Source: Thiomonas arsenitoxydans (GTDB taxonomy: Bacteria > Pseudomonadota > Gammaproteobacteria > Burkholderiales > Burkholderiaceae_C). From it: DNA of 64,000 nucleotides. A program made the position numbers and the translations under genes. Shown one piece after another: positions 1-8,746 of the stretch. The notes under the pieces were generated by a model. It saw only the letters and a list, made by a program, of their open reading frames with translations. It was not told the DNA's origin and made no database searches. Each line of letters opens with the position of its first letter. The stretch's first letter is position 1. The stretch lies in contig NC_014145.1 in assembly GCF_000253115.1 (NCBI RefSeq), positions 3,038,001-3,102,000 on the forward strand, in the 5' to 3' direction.

Positions 1-596
1 GCTTCGAGATGCAGATCGGCACCAATCATCTTGGCCATTTCGCTCTTGCCGGCCTGCTGCTGGATGTATTGCTGGTGGCATCCGCCGCCCGCGTGGTCAG
101 CACAGCGAGCCTTGCGCACAACTGGACGCGCAGCATGGACTTCGGTGACCTGAACTGGGAGCGCAAGCGCTACAAGAAGTGGGACGCCTATGGCAAGAGC
201 AAGCTGGCGAACCTGCTGTTCACCTACGAGCTGCAGCGGCGCCTGAGCAAGGCGGGAGCCCGGGCGATCAGCGTTGCCGCGCATCCGGGTTACGCCGCCA
301 CCAATCTGCAAACCGCCGGGCCCACGATGGAGAAGTCCGCCTTGGGTCGGATGTTCATGCGGATGGGCAACGCGCTGCTGGCGCAATCCGCCGAAATGGG
401 TGCGTTGCCCCAGCTCTACGCAGCCAGCATGCCGGATGTGCGCGGCGGCGATTACTACGGTCCGGACCGCATGGGCGGGAATCGGGGCTACCCCAAGAAG
501 GTGGGCTCCAACCAAGCCTCGCGCGATGAAGACTCCGCGCGCCGCCTATGGGAGCTGTCCGAAAAGCTGACCGGCGTGCGCTATCTGAGCGAGTGA
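1..596 (+). CDS. Short-chain dehydrogenase/reductase, C-terminal part (5' end outside window)
   Basis: The reading frame is open from the window edge, so this is the C-terminal ~197 residues of a longer protein. It starts inside the SDR core: TNHLGHFAL matches the NxxGxF stretch before beta-5, followed by the VVSTASLAH strand with the catalytic serine and YGKSKLANL with the catalytic Tyr-x3-Lys. This layout is typical of the retinol-dehydrogenase-like SDR group that uses NAD(P)H. The substrate cannot be read from the sequence. No partner gene follows; a hairpin terminator lies about 120 bp downstream. Confidence 0.85.
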   Translation, partial: FEMQIGTNHLGHFALAGLLLDVLLVASAARVVSTASLAHNWTRSMDFGDLNWERKRYKKWDAYGKSKLANLLFTYELQRRLSKAGARAISVAAHPGYAATNLQTAGPTMEKSALGRMFMRMGNALLAQSAEMGALPQLYAASMPDVRGGDYYGPDRMGGNRGYPKKVGSNQASRDEDSARRLWELSEKLTGVRYLSE

Positions 597-718
597 TCCT
601 TCAACTTGGGAACTGGTGTCGTCGCCTGCGGTAGATTGGATTGGTCTGCCCCGAGCGGGCAGTCGTCAGCGAGCGGTCGGGGGCGTGTGTCGCTCGGTCC
701 GCATTGGCGCCAGTGAAC

Positions 719-745
719 CGCCTCGGGTTTCCGGAGGCGTTTTTG
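719..745 (+). terminator. Rho-independent terminator after the SDR gene
   Basis: CGCCTC and GAGGCG can pair around a short GC-rich loop and are followed directly by five T. This is the only structured element seen in the 480 bp between the dehydrogenase and the DJ-1-like gene. Confidence 0.6.
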
Positions 746-1075
746 CTTGAGTCAAGCTGCAACAGCTTGCTCAGCAAGTTGACGATCGTAGTTGTCGGCG
801 ATGTCTCATCTGAGTTGTTCGCGCCGACGTCAGGTTGACCAAGGGGCCGAAATTGCGGTGACCAGGGAAGAATTGCGGGTGTTTCCTGTCGAGTGAGGAC
901 ATGTACCCAAGGCGCATGGATCAACGATGCGTCGGCACACTGGTCAAATCCGAACGGTATACACATCCGCTTCAGTTCCGGGGAAACCACGACTCGCTCG
1001 ATAAGCAGCTACTACCAGCTCAGGCGTGTACAGCGAACAATGGTGGAACCACATGCTCCAATGGAGACAATCACG

Positions 1076-1651
1076 ATGAGCAAGATCCTGATGCTGTGCG
1101 GCGACTTCGGCGAAGACTACGAGGTGATGGTTCCTTTCCAGGCTCTGCAGGCTGTAGGCCACACCGTTCACGCCATCGCGCCCGACAAGAAAAGCGGCGA
1201 TCACGTGATGACGGCGATCCACGACTTCGAGGGCCAGCAGACCTACAGCGAGAAGCCTGGCCACCGCTTCACCCTCAACGCCAGCTTTGGGGACATCGAC
1301 CCCACCAAGTACGACGCACTGGTGGTGCTCGGCGGTCGTGCGCCCGAGTACCTGCGCATGAACACGCGCGTGGTCGAGATCGCGCGGCACTTTCTGACCA
1401 ACAACAAGCCCGTCGCCTCCATCTGCCATGGCGCCCAACTGCTGGCCGCCACCGGCTTGATCAAGGGCCGCAAGCTCAGCGCCTACCCCGCCTGCCAGAT
1501 CGAGGTCGAGTTGGCCGGTGCGGAGTACGTGGGCATCGCCATCGACGCGGCCGTGACGGACGGCAACCTGGTCATGGCGCCTGCCTGGCCAGCGCACCCG
1601 GCGTGGATCGGCCAGTTCCTGGCCGTGCTCGGCACGCGCATCAGCCTGTAG
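1076..1651 (+). CDS. DJ-1/PfpI family protein (class I glutamine amidotransferase-like)
   Basis: A 191-residue single-domain protein of normal family length. The start was chosen at 1076 because GGAG lies about 8 bases upstream and the flavodoxin-like fold begins at once ([17 protein letters not shown]). The upstream in-frame extension looks non-coding. Glu13, the nucleophile-elbow Cys117 in SICHGA and the adjacent His118 are present, as in PfpI/DJ-1 proteins and glyoxalase-III-like enzymes. Members act as deglycases, chaperones or peptidases; I cannot tell which here. It stands alone, with a truncated small gene following 32 bp later. Confidence 0.85.
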   Translation: MSKILMLCGDFGEDYEVMVPFQALQAVGHTVHAIAPDKKSGDHVMTAIHDFEGQQTYSEKPGHRFTLNASFGDIDPTKYDALVVLGGRAPEYLRMNTRVVEIARHFLTNNKPVASICHGAQLLAATGLIKGRKLSAYPACQIEVELAGAEYVGIAIDAAVTDGNLVMAPAWPAHPAWIGQFLAVLGTRISL

Positions 1652-1683
1652 CATTCCAACCCACGGCCTCCTGGAGCCCAGCC

Positions 1684-1777
1684 ATGTGCAAGATCTTCAT
1701 CAGTGCCGACCCCACCAGCTATGAAAGCCGTACGCGATCCGTGCGCTTGCATGGGGTGGTCACCAGCATCAGGCTAG
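1684..1777 (+). pseudogene. Ribbon-helix-helix domain protein, 5' fragment cut by the IS
   Basis: A good ribosome site (GGAG) precedes ATG 1684. The first ~31 residues (MCKIFISADPTSYESRTRSV, then the RLHGVVTSIRL strand) match the start of the small RHH_4-type ribbon-helix-helix proteins of Proteobacteria. The frame then runs into the IS element at 1778 and ends at a chance stop inside it. The rest of the gene is not found beyond the right end of the IS, so sequence was probably lost as well as interrupted. Confidence 0.65.
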
Positions 1778-2608
1778 GTCGTGTCGTCACGAGATGCGCA
1801 GCCAGAGGACGATGCATCGAATTTGCACGGCGGCAACGAATGAGGCGACGTTTTTCGCGTAGCGCGTGGCGATGCCCCTCCATCGCTTGAGATGTAGGAA
1901 GGCGTTCTCGACCAGATGGCGCAGTTTGTAGAGCGCCTTGTCATAGGCCCTGGGTTGCTTGCGGTTCTTGCGCGACGGAATGACGGCTTGCGCACCTTGC
2001 TCTTGGGCTTTCGCCACGATGGCATCGCTGTCGTAGCCTTTATCGGCAAGTAGACACTGCATCCTGAATCCATCCATCAACCGCTCAGCCTCTGCGCAAT
2101 CCGCTCGGGCACCTTCTGTAATAACCGCTCTGAGCGGCAGACCATGCGCATCCACGGCCAGATGTATCTTGGTGTTGAGCCCCCTTTTGTACGGCTCATG
2201 GCCTGATTGCCACCCCGCGCTCCTGCGGCGTGTGGATGGACTTTGCAATGGCTGGCATCCATCATGAGCCATTCGAAATCAGGCTCCACAATGAACTGCT
2301 CGAGCAGCGACTCCCAAATGCCCTGGTCACGCCAGCGGCAAAAACGCCGATGGGTGTTTTTCCATCCACCATACGAGGCCGGCAGGTCTCGCCACGGCGC
2401 GCCGGTGCGAAGAATCCAGAACACGGCATTGATGAATTGGCGGTTGTCCTGCGCAACCCCACCCCAAACCCCCGCTCGCCCCGGCAGATGGGGCTCGAGC
2501 AATTCCCAGTGCCTGTCTGATAGGTCGTGTCGATGAAGAGTCTCTGGCATCTCAATAGCGCAGTCGTTGCGAACAACGCCATCATGCCATATCTCGTGAC
2601 GACACTAT
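1778..2608 (-). mobile_element. IS5 family (IS427-like) insertion sequence, about 831 bp
   Basis: Near-perfect terminal inverted repeats are visible: the left end contains GTGTCGTCACGAGAT (from 1781), and its reverse complement lies at 2591-2605. Both ends are flanked by CTAG (1774-1777 and 2609-2612), which fits a short target duplication. The two overlapping transposase frames and the size fit the IS427 group of IS5. The right end abuts the stop codon of the MerR-type gene. Confidence 0.8.
1787..2550 (-). CDS. IS5-type transposase made from two overlapping frames (orfA/orfB)
   Basis: orfA (2077-2550) encodes the N-terminal half, with LSDRHWELLEPHLPG and the DUF4096-like NAVFWILRTGAPWRDLP region. 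orfB (1787 to about 2185) carries the C-terminal DDE half, with KIHLAVDAHG, LADKGYDSD and RIVENAFLHLKRWR-type motifs. The frames join at the run AAAAGGGGG (2180-2188 on the minus strand), a typical slippery site, so a programmed frameshift would give the full enzyme. No other disruption is seen, and the element may be active. Confidence 0.75.
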
Positions 2609-3037
2609 CTAGGGTTCCGCATGGCATTCGCAGGGCTCGCCAGCCGCAGCGTGCTGCAGGTTCTGCATGATGCCGCATGCGCCCGCGGTTCGATTGGCCT
2701 GGCAGGTTTCGCGCAGCGCGTGCAACTGCTGCTCCAGCAGGCGCAGCGATTCGACTTGATGGTGGATACGCGCGATCTGCCGGTCGATCAACTGGTTGAT
2801 GGCGCCGCACGCCGATTCAGGATGCTCCTGAAAGCTGCGCAACACGCGCGCGTCCGGCAATCCCATGCCCAGCGAGCGGCAGTGACGAATGAAGTTGAGC
2901 TGCACCAGGTGGTCATTGGTGTAGTTGCGATAGCCGTTGCCCTCGCGGGCGGGCGCGTCCAGCAAGCCCTCGCGCTCGTAAAAACGCACCGTCTCCACGT
3001 CGCAGTGGCCGCGCCGCGCCAATTCCCCGATTCGCAT
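2609..3037 (-). CDS. MerR-family Cd/Pb/Zn-responsive regulator (CadR/PbrR type)
   Basis: 142 residues. The N-terminal MerR winged-helix (IGELARRGHCDVETVRFYER) is followed by a long dimerisation helix and a metal loop. Cys77, Cys112 and Cys121 sit where CadR/PbrR proteins have their three thiolate ligands. A CECH tail (Cys136, Cys138) resembles the extra C-terminal site of CadR. It is divergent from the P-type ATPase at 3126 and would bind the dyad between them, repressing without metal and activating with it. The IS5 element ends at its stop codon without changing the protein. Confidence 0.85.
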   Translation of the reverse strand: MRIGELARRGHCDVETVRFYEREGLLDAPAREGNGYRNYTNDHLVQLNFIRHCRSLGMGLPDARVLRSFQEHPESACGAINQLIDRQIARIHHQVESLRLLEQQLHALRETCQANRTAGACGIMQNLQHAAAGEPCECHAEP

Positions 3038-3065
3038 GATGTATTCCCCTGCCGTGCAAAGGCAC

Positions 3066-3096
3066 TTGACCCTGTAGCTGCTACAGGCTGTTCAAT
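3066..3096 (+). promoter_or_regulatory. MerR-type promoter/operator of the metal ATPase
   Basis: A -35 box TTGACC (3066-3071) and a -10 TTCAAT (3091-3096) are separated by 19 bp, the long spacer typical of MerR-activated promoters. The spacer holds a perfect inverted repeat, CCTGTAG-CTG-CTACAGG (3071-3087). It lies 30 bp upstream of the ATPase start. Confidence 0.85.
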
Positions 3097-3125
3097 GATC
3101 GCACTGTTCACCGAGATCCGCCATC

Positions 3126-5513
3126 ATGAGCCAGCACGACCCCACCAGCACAGCGTTACGCCTGCCTGTCCAGGCGCAAGACCATGAGCCCGCATGTGAC
3201 CACGATCATGCGCACGATCATGGTCACGACCACGGCCCTGATGCGCATACCCATGCCCACGCGGCGGCCGATGCCTGCTGCGCCCCAACGACACAGACCG
3301 ACTGCCTCACGGGGGTGTGCAACACCAATCCGGCACCCGAAGGGACCAGCCGGGTGCGCTACCGCATCGACAAGATGGACTGCCCGACCGAGGAGCGCCT
3401 GATCCGCAACAAGCTGGAGGCCATGCCCGGGGTTGTGCAGCTCGACTTCAACCTCGTGAATCGGGAGCTCACGGTGTATCACCGCTTGGATCAGCCCCAG
3501 GAGATTGCCGTGGCGCTGGACAAGCTGGGCATGGCACCCAATTTGCTGGAAGCCAATGCGCCGGTGTCCGTGCTTCCCCCCGCCCTGAGCCGAAGGCAAA
3601 AAGGTCTGCTCGCCGTGGCTGGCGCCGCCGCCGTCGCGGCCGAGGTCATCGCCTGGTCGAGCGGGCAAGAAGCCTCGTGGATGGTGATGGCGCTTGCCGC
3701 CGTGTCCATCCTCAGCGCCGGTCTGCCCACCCTCAAGAAGGGCTGGATCGCGCTCAGAAACCTGACCCTCAATATCAACTTCCTGATGTCCATCGCCGTG
3801 GCCGGGGCCGTGGCGCTCGGCAAGTGGCCGGAAGCGGCGATGGTGGTGTTCCTGTTTGCCGTGGCCGAGGCGATCGAGGCGCTGTCGCTGGAGCGTGCCA
3901 GGAACGCGATCAAGGCGCTCACGGCCATCGCGCCGGAAACTGCCGAGGTCAAGGCTGGCGAGGCCTGGGAGTCCAAGCCGGTGGCCGGGGTGGCGGTCGG
4001 CAGCCGCATCCGGGTGCGCACCGGCGCGCGGGTGCCGCTGGACGCACGCGTCGACTCCGGCCGCGCGGCGCTGAACCAGGCGCCGATCACCGGGGAAAGC
4101 CTGCCCGTGGACAAGCAAGCGGGTGACCTGCTGTATGCCGGCAGCATCGTGGCCGATGGCGTGGTGGAAGCCACCGTCACGGCCTCGGCTGGTGACAGCA
4201 CCTTGGCCCGCATCGCCCTGGCCATCCAGAGCGCGCAGTCACAGCGCGCGCCGACCCAGCGTTTCGTCGATCAATTCGCGCGCTACTACACCCCCGCGGT
4301 GGTGGTCTTCGCCATCGCCGTGGCCATCCTCGGCCCGCTGCTGAGCGGCGGCGGCTGGAGTTCCTGGCTGTACGAGGCCCTGGTCATGCTGGTCATCGCC
4401 TGCCCCTGCGCCTTGGTGGTGTCGACCCCGGTCACGGTGGTCAGCGGCCTCGCGGCGGCGGCCCGGAGGGGCATCCTCATCAAGGGCGGGGTGCATCTCG
4501 AAGGCGGCCGGCTGCTCAAAGCCGTGGCGCTCGACAAGACCGGCACGCTGACCCTCGGCAAGCCCGCGCTGACCGATGCGATCCCGCTTGGCGATATGCC
4601 GATCGCGCAAGCCCTGCGGATCGCCGCCAGCCTCGATGACCACAGCACCCATCCGGTCGCCCAGGCGCTGGTCGCCGGTTGGCGCGCGCAGCAGCCGGGC
4701 GCCGCAGTCATGCCTGTCGATGATTTCGGCGTGCTGCAAGGGCGCGGCGTCAAAGGCAGCATGGACGGGCAGGTCTGGCATCTGGGCAATCACCGCCTGG
4801 CTGAAGACATTGGGGTCTGTTCGGCCGCGCTGGAGGCGCAGCTTGCCGTGCTGGAGCGTGCCGGCAAGACCGCCATCGTTTTGTGCGACGCGGTCGGCCC
4901 GGTGGCCGTGTTTGGCGTCGCCGACACCCTCAGGCCGGAGAGCGCGCAGGCCGTTGCGGCCCTCAAGTCGCTGCATGTCGAACCCGTCATGTTGACCGGC
5001 GACAACCCGGCCACGGCACGGGCCATTGCCGTCCAGCTCGGCATCAAGGATGCGCGCGGCAATCTGCTGCCGCAGGACAAGCAGGCCGCCGTTGCCGAAC
5101 TGCATGCGCGCTACGGCTCGGTCGGCATGGTCGGCGACGGCGTGAACGATGCGCCGGCGCTGGCACGCGCCAACATCGGCTTCGCCATGGGAGCGGCCGG
5201 CACCGCCACCGCGCTGGAAACCGCCGATGTGGCCATCATGGACGACGACCCGCGCAAGATCGCCGACTTCATCCGCTTGAGCCGGCACACCGCCATGATT
5301 CTCAAGCAGAACATCGCCCTGGCGCTCGGCATCAAGGCCGTGTTCTTCGTGCTGGCCCTGAGCGGCGTGGCGACCCTGTGGATGGCGGTGTTCGCCGACA
5401 TGGGGGCCAGCCTGCTGGTGGTGTTCAACGGCATGCGGCTGCTGCGCCGGCGGAACGTGCAGCGGTTTGATTTGCTTGGTTCATGGTTTCACAACAAGGA
5501 GATGCCATCATGA
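3126..5513 (+). CDS. Heavy-metal P1B-type ATPase (Cd2+/Zn2+/Pb2+ efflux, CadA/ZntA type)
   Basis: 795 residues. A His-rich N-terminus (about residues 20-45, many HDH repeats) with a Cys pair is followed by one HMA domain bearing the variant DCPTEE motif of Zn/Cd/Pb pumps. Next come membrane helices, the actuator loop with TGES, the CPC ion-binding helix (about 425-427), the DKTGTLT phosphorylation motif (about 468-474), the STHP nucleotide-site histidine and GDGVNDAP. It exports soft divalent metals across the inner membrane using ATP. The divergent MerR regulator and the 19-bp-spacer promoter imply metal induction. Its stop overlaps the next gene (ATGA). Confidence 0.95.
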   Translation: MSQHDPTSTALRLPVQAQDHEPACDHDHAHDHGHDHGPDAHTHAHAAADACCAPTTQTDCLTGVCNTNPAPEGTSRVRYRIDKMDCPTEERLIRNKLEAMPGVVQLDFNLVNRELTVYHRLDQPQEIAVALDKLGMAPNLLEANAPVSVLPPALSRRQKGLLAVAGAAAVAAEVIAWSSGQEASWMVMALAAVSILSAGLPTLKKGWIALRNLTLNINFLMSIAVAGAVALGKWPEAAMVVFLFAVAEAIEALSLERARNAIKALTAIAPETAEVKAGEAWESKPVAGVAVGSRIRVRTGARVPLDARVDSGRAALNQAPITGESLPVDKQAGDLLYAGSIVADGVVEATVTASAGDSTLARIALAIQSAQSQRAPTQRFVDQFARYYTPAVVVFAIAVAILGPLLSGGGWSSWLYEALVMLVIACPCALVVSTPVTVVSGLAAAARRGILIKGGVHLEGGRLLKAVALDKTGTLTLGKPALTDAIPLGDMPIAQALRIAASLDDHSTHPVAQALVAGWRAQQPGAAVMPVDDFGVLQGRGVKGSMDGQVWHLGNHRLAEDIGVCSAALEAQLAVLERAGKTAIVLCDAVGPVAVFGVADTLRPESAQAVAALKSLHVEPVMLTGDNPATARAIAVQLGIKDARGNLLPQDKQAAVAELHARYGSVGMVGDGVNDAPALARANIGFAMGAAGTATALETADVAIMDDDPRKIADFIRLSRHTAMILKQNIALALGIKAVFFVLALSGVATLWMAVFADMGASLLVVFNGMRLLRRRNVQRFDLLGSWFHNKEMPS

Positions 5514-5803
5514 AATGCCCCGTCTGCAAGGAAAGTACCCTGGTGATGACCGAACGCCAAGGCATTGAAATTGACTACTGCCCGCAATGTCGCGGCGTTT
5601 GGCTCGATCGCGGCGAGCTCGACAAGATCATCGAGCGCAGCCAGCAACAGGAGGCGGCCAGCGCACCACAGCAAGTGGGCCGCCCATCACCACAGCCTGA
5701 AAGTTATGGCCAAAACGACGGCCACCACGGCGGTGGGAAACATCAGGGGCGCTATGGCCCGATGCAGGGCCGAAAATCGTTCTGGAAAGAAATTTTCGAC
5801 TGA
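5510..5803 (+). CDS. TFIIB-type zinc-ribbon small protein
   Basis: 97 residues. ATG 5510 overlaps the ATPase stop and has AAGGAGA upstream; the in-frame upstream extension lies inside the ATPase gene. Two CxxC pairs (CPVC near the start and CPQC about 23 residues later) plus GVWLDRGELDKI define the zf-TFIIB family. A Gln/His-rich tail (GHHGGGKHQG) follows. Co-transcription with the efflux ATPase suggests a role in metal handling, but the family has no settled function. Confidence 0.8.
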   Translation: MKCPVCKESTLVMTERQGIEIDYCPQCRGVWLDRGELDKIIERSQQQEAASAPQQVGRPSPQPESYGQNDGHHGGGKHQGRYGPMQGRKSFWKEIFD

Positions 5804-5849
5804 GCGTGCAAAGCTCTCTTGACCGCCCAAGGGTGCTGGTGAGGAGGGC

Positions 5850-6077
5850 ATGCGCAATTTCCAACAAAATGCTCGGTCCCGGCGACCATTTTTTGCTGCG
5901 CTTGCGACGGAACTCTTGCTCGAAGTGATGCGCCGGGCGTTGCCGCTCCTCACGATGGCCGGATTTTCCCTTGGTGTGGCGGTCATGCCGGGGCTGAAAA
6001 TGCTGACGGAAACGCCAGCGCAAAAAGCCTGGAGCAGGCGCCGGCATTTTTCCTTGGCTTTCTCGTCCCGCTCGTGA
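5850..6077 (+). CDS. Hypothetical small membrane protein, probably frameshifted
   Basis: A strong Shine-Dalgarno (GAGGAG) precedes ATG 5850. The 75-residue product has a hydrophobic stretch (LLTMAGFSLGVAVMPGL). Its last ~18 residues turn basic and Ser-rich, while another frame from about 6030 continues as a clear membrane segment (FFLGFLVPLVIEVLVRRW). This suggests a single-base lesion near 6030 in a once longer gene of the metal operon. I do not recognise the family. Confidence 0.35.
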   Translation: MRNFQQNARSRRPFFAALATELLLEVMRRALPLLTMAGFSLGVAVMPGLKMLTETPAQKAWSRRRHFSLAFSSRS

Positions 6078-6300
6078 TCGAGGTGCTCGTCCGGCGTTGG
6101 TACATTCAGCCGCCTTGCATCCGGGGCTGCAGGCCACGCCGGGTTCGGAGGCGGCGAGCCAAGCGTTCGACTCACCGCCCCGGTGTGCGCAATAGGACTG
6201 TGCTGGACTTGCCGTCGACATGACTCTTGCGCTTGGTAACGGATCGAACTGCGGCGTGAGCCGAGCGCCAAGGCGCTCAGCCGCCCGTTGATCTCAGAGT

Positions 6301-7948
6301 CTGTGAACATTTGATTTTGATGGCACGAATGCTGCGTGTCTTTGGGCATGAGCAATATCACGAACGAAGCGGGAACGAACGGGCACACAGGTGCCCTGTT
6401 TGAGGGCTTGGCGGTCCCTGCGGACAGTGCGGCTGCTCTGAAGCGCAGTAAGCCCCAAGGGACGCCGCGGGAGCAAAGCGCGATGCGCAACCAAGTCGAA
6501 TGGCGGGCCTGCGATCTTGACTCGACGCTGCCGGCCGATCATCAGGCCCGTGCCGTCTGGGCCTTTGTGCAGTCGCTCGATCTTCAAGCCCTGCACGGAC
6601 AGATCCGCGCCGTTGAGGGCAGCGTCGGACGCGCGCCCATTGATCCGGCCATTTTGATGAGCCTGTGGCTGTACGCGACGCTCGACGGTGTGGGCTCGGC
6701 GCGCGAACTGGGTCGGCTGTGCGACAGCGACGACGCCTACCGCTGGCTGTGCGGCGGGGTGGGCGTGAACCACCACACGCTGGGCGACTTCCGGGTCGAG
6801 CTGAACCGGGTGGCCCACGACGGCATGCGCGTGCGTGCCCAGGCGGGTGCGGCCAGCTTTCGGCGTCGCGAGACCTTGGAGCAACTCATGCAAGACGCGC
6901 AGGCCCAGGTGCAAGCACTCAAGCAGGAGGTGGGCGACGATCCCGGGGCCGGCACCCGCCGCGTGCGTGCGGCGCGTCAACGTGCGGTCGTTGAACGCGA
7001 ACAACGCATTGCGCGCGCCATCGAGGCGATGGCCGAGATCGACAAGAGCCTCTCGGCCAAGGGCAAGAAGGCCCGAGCCAACAGCACGCAGGCCGACAGG
7101 GCACAAGACGAGCCGGCGCAACCCCAGGCGGCCCCGACCACGCAACCCGTGGGCGAGCAATCCGCCGAGGAACAACCCAACGAGGCCAGGCGCACCAAGA
7201 AACCCAAGGAACCGCGCGTGAGCACCACCGACCACGAGGCGCGTGTGATGAAGATGGCCGATGGGGGCTTTCGCCCGGCGTTCAATGCGCAACTCGCGGT
7301 GGACACCGCCACCCTGATCATCACCGGCGTGGACCTCATCAACTCGGGCAGCGACATGAACCAGATGCTGCCCATGCACGCGCAGCACCAGGACCGCTAT
7401 GGTCAAGTGCCCGCGCAGTGGTTGACCGATGGGGGCTTTGCCCAGCACGCGCACATCGAGGAACTCGATGCGCGCGCCACCCAAGCGTTCGCGCCTGTGG
7501 TGGCGCCCAAGGCCCCGCAACGTGATCGCTATGCTGCGCTGCCCGGCGACAGCCAGGCGCTGGGCCAGTGGCGCCAGCGCATGGGCACCGAGGCGGCCAA
7601 GCGAATCTACAAGGAACGTGCTGCCAGCATCGAGTGCGCCAACGCCCGTTTGCGCAACCGCGGCTTGCAGCGCTTGAACGTGCGCGGAATGATCAAGGCG
7701 CGCGCCGTGTTGCTGTGGCATGCGCTGGCCCACAATTTGAAGCGGATGATGGCGCTGAACTTCGCGTTCGCGCCCTGAGAGGCCGGCAAGGGTCGGCGCG
7801 GGCTGCGTTTGCGCTCCACCAGGCCCTGCATCAACGCCAAGCTCGTCCCAACAAACAAACGGCGGCTCGAATCGACTCGTCGCGCCCGTCCGCAGCGCAT
7901 GGGCGTCTCGATGCGTTGAGATCATCGCGGAAGTTGAAACGTTCACAG
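6301..7948 (+). mobile_element. IS1182 family insertion sequence, about 1.65 kb
   Basis: Matching ends CTGTGAAC[A/G]TTT occur at 6301-6312 and, inverted, at 7937-7948, bracketing one transposase gene. No convincing target duplication is seen, so the outer ends are approximate. It separates the metal-efflux module from the Spy-like gene, whose stop codon starts only 5 bp past the right end. Confidence 0.7.
6348..7778 (+). CDS. IS1182-type transposase
   Basis: About 476 residues, apparently intact. The N-terminal DUF772-like region (GRAPIDPAILMSLWLYATLDG, LCGGVGVNHHTLGDFRVE) is followed by a coiled, charged middle (about 175-285). The C-terminal DDE domain has FNAQLAVDT, LTDGGFAQ and KRIYKERAASIECANA, and the end NLKRMMALNF is typical. 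ATG 6348 is used; a GTG at 6336 is an alternative. Confidence 0.85.
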   Translation: MSNITNEAGTNGHTGALFEGLAVPADSAAALKRSKPQGTPREQSAMRNQVEWRACDLDSTLPADHQARAVWAFVQSLDLQALHGQIRAVEGSVGRAPIDPAILMSLWLYATLDGVGSARELGRLCDSDDAYRWLCGGVGVNHHTLGDFRVELNRVAHDGMRVRAQAGAASFRRRETLEQLMQDAQAQVQALKQEVGDDPGAGTRRVRAARQRAVVEREQRIARAIEAMAEIDKSLSAKGKKARANSTQADRAQDEPAQPQAAPTTQPVGEQSAEEQPNEARRTKKPKEPRVSTTDHEARVMKMADGGFRPAFNAQLAVDTATLIITGVDLINSGSDMNQMLPMHAQHQDRYGQVPAQWLTDGGFAQHAHIEELDARATQAFAPVVAPKAPQRDRYAALPGDSQALGQWRQRMGTEAAKRIYKERAASIECANARLRNRGLQRLNVRGMIKARAVLLWHALAHNLKRMMALNFAFAP

Positions 7949-7952
7949 GCAC

Positions 7953-8525
7953 TCACTCGGCATGGCCGGCAAATCCCATCTGCTGTCCGCCCATCATGCC
8001 CAGGCGCTGGTTGGCGATGCTCCTTTGCTCGGGACTCAGCACGGCGTAGAGATGCTTCAAGGCCTTGGTCATGGCCTCCATGCCGGTCAGGCGTTGCTGC
8101 AACAACTGCGTGCGCGCCTGCATGCGATCGGGGGCGGTTGCGTTCGCCTCCCGCAGCTTGCCGCGCATGGTTTGCATGGCCTCGGCTTGCTGCTTGGCCT
8201 GGGTGGCGAAGGCTTGCCAGGCGGGTTCCTGCGCGGCGGTGATGTTCAGCGCGGCCTTGGTGTCGGCCAGATGGCTGTCCACCATCGCCGCGGTATCACC
8301 CCAATGCATCATGCCTTCGGCCATGCCGCGCTGACCCATGATGCCCTCGCTCATCATGCCCCCGCCCATCATGCCTCCACCCATCATGGACCCCGGCTCC
8401 ATGCCGGCGGCGACGCCCGACATGCGATATGCGCCCATGCCGCCGGATTGCGCAAAGGCCGTACCGATGGCGGCGGCGGACAAGACGGCGGTGATGCCGA
8501 CAATGACTTTCTGACTGCGTTTCAT
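7953..8525 (-). CDS. Spy/CpxP-like periplasmic protein with a methionine-rich N-terminal segment
   Basis: 190 residues. ATG 8525 is preceded by AGGAGC; longer in-frame starts lack a signal peptide. A signal peptide (MKRSQKVIVGITAVLSAAAI, cleavage likely after AFA) is followed by a Met/Gly-rich stretch (GSMMGGGMMGGGMMSEG, about residues 47-75). The C-terminal half is a helical Spy-type domain with LNITAAQEPAWQAFATQ, matching the LTxxQ motif. Such proteins are ATP-independent periplasmic chaperones, and the methionines could bind Cu(I) or act as oxidation targets. It is divergent from a two-component system and likely its target. Confidence 0.75.
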   Translation of the reverse strand: MKRSQKVIVGITAVLSAAAIGTAFAQSGGMGAYRMSGVAAGMEPGSMMGGGMMGGGMMSEGIMGQRGMAEGMMHWGDTAAMVDSHLADTKAALNITAAQEPAWQAFATQAKQQAEAMQTMRGKLREANATAPDRMQARTQLLQQRLTGMEAMTKALKHLYAVLSPEQRSIANQRLGMMGGQQMGFAGHAE

Positions 8526-8637
8526 GGTGCTGCTCCTGTCTGAATTGAGCGAATGGTCCGTGGGACGATCCCGCCGGGCCAGATGGAAGGAAGTCCTTCG
8601 CAACGGTTCCCATTTCAGCCTCGGCATGTAAGCGCGC

Positions 8638-8693
8638 CATGTCAACAAAACACTTTTTTGTATCGCACTGCCCGCAATCCTGGCGTTGACATG
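8638..8693. promoter_or_regulatory. Inverted-repeat pair in the Spy-like/response-regulator intergenic region
   Basis: CATGTCAAC (8638-8646) and its exact reverse complement GTTGACATG (8685-8693) face the two divergent genes, each holding a TTGACA. Each is followed, outward, by TTACAT after 5-6 bases. This looks like a symmetric pair of promoter or operator modules for the OmpR-type regulator at 8747. Confidence 0.45.
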
Positions 8694-8746
8694 CTGCGTT
8701 ACATTGTTTTTTCCTGGGCACCCGGCCAGCCGGCCAAAATCGGCAC

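Noticed and set aside
6294..7952. 552-codon minus-strand frame across the IS1182-type element
   Set aside because: Antisense to the transposase and extending through both IS ends.
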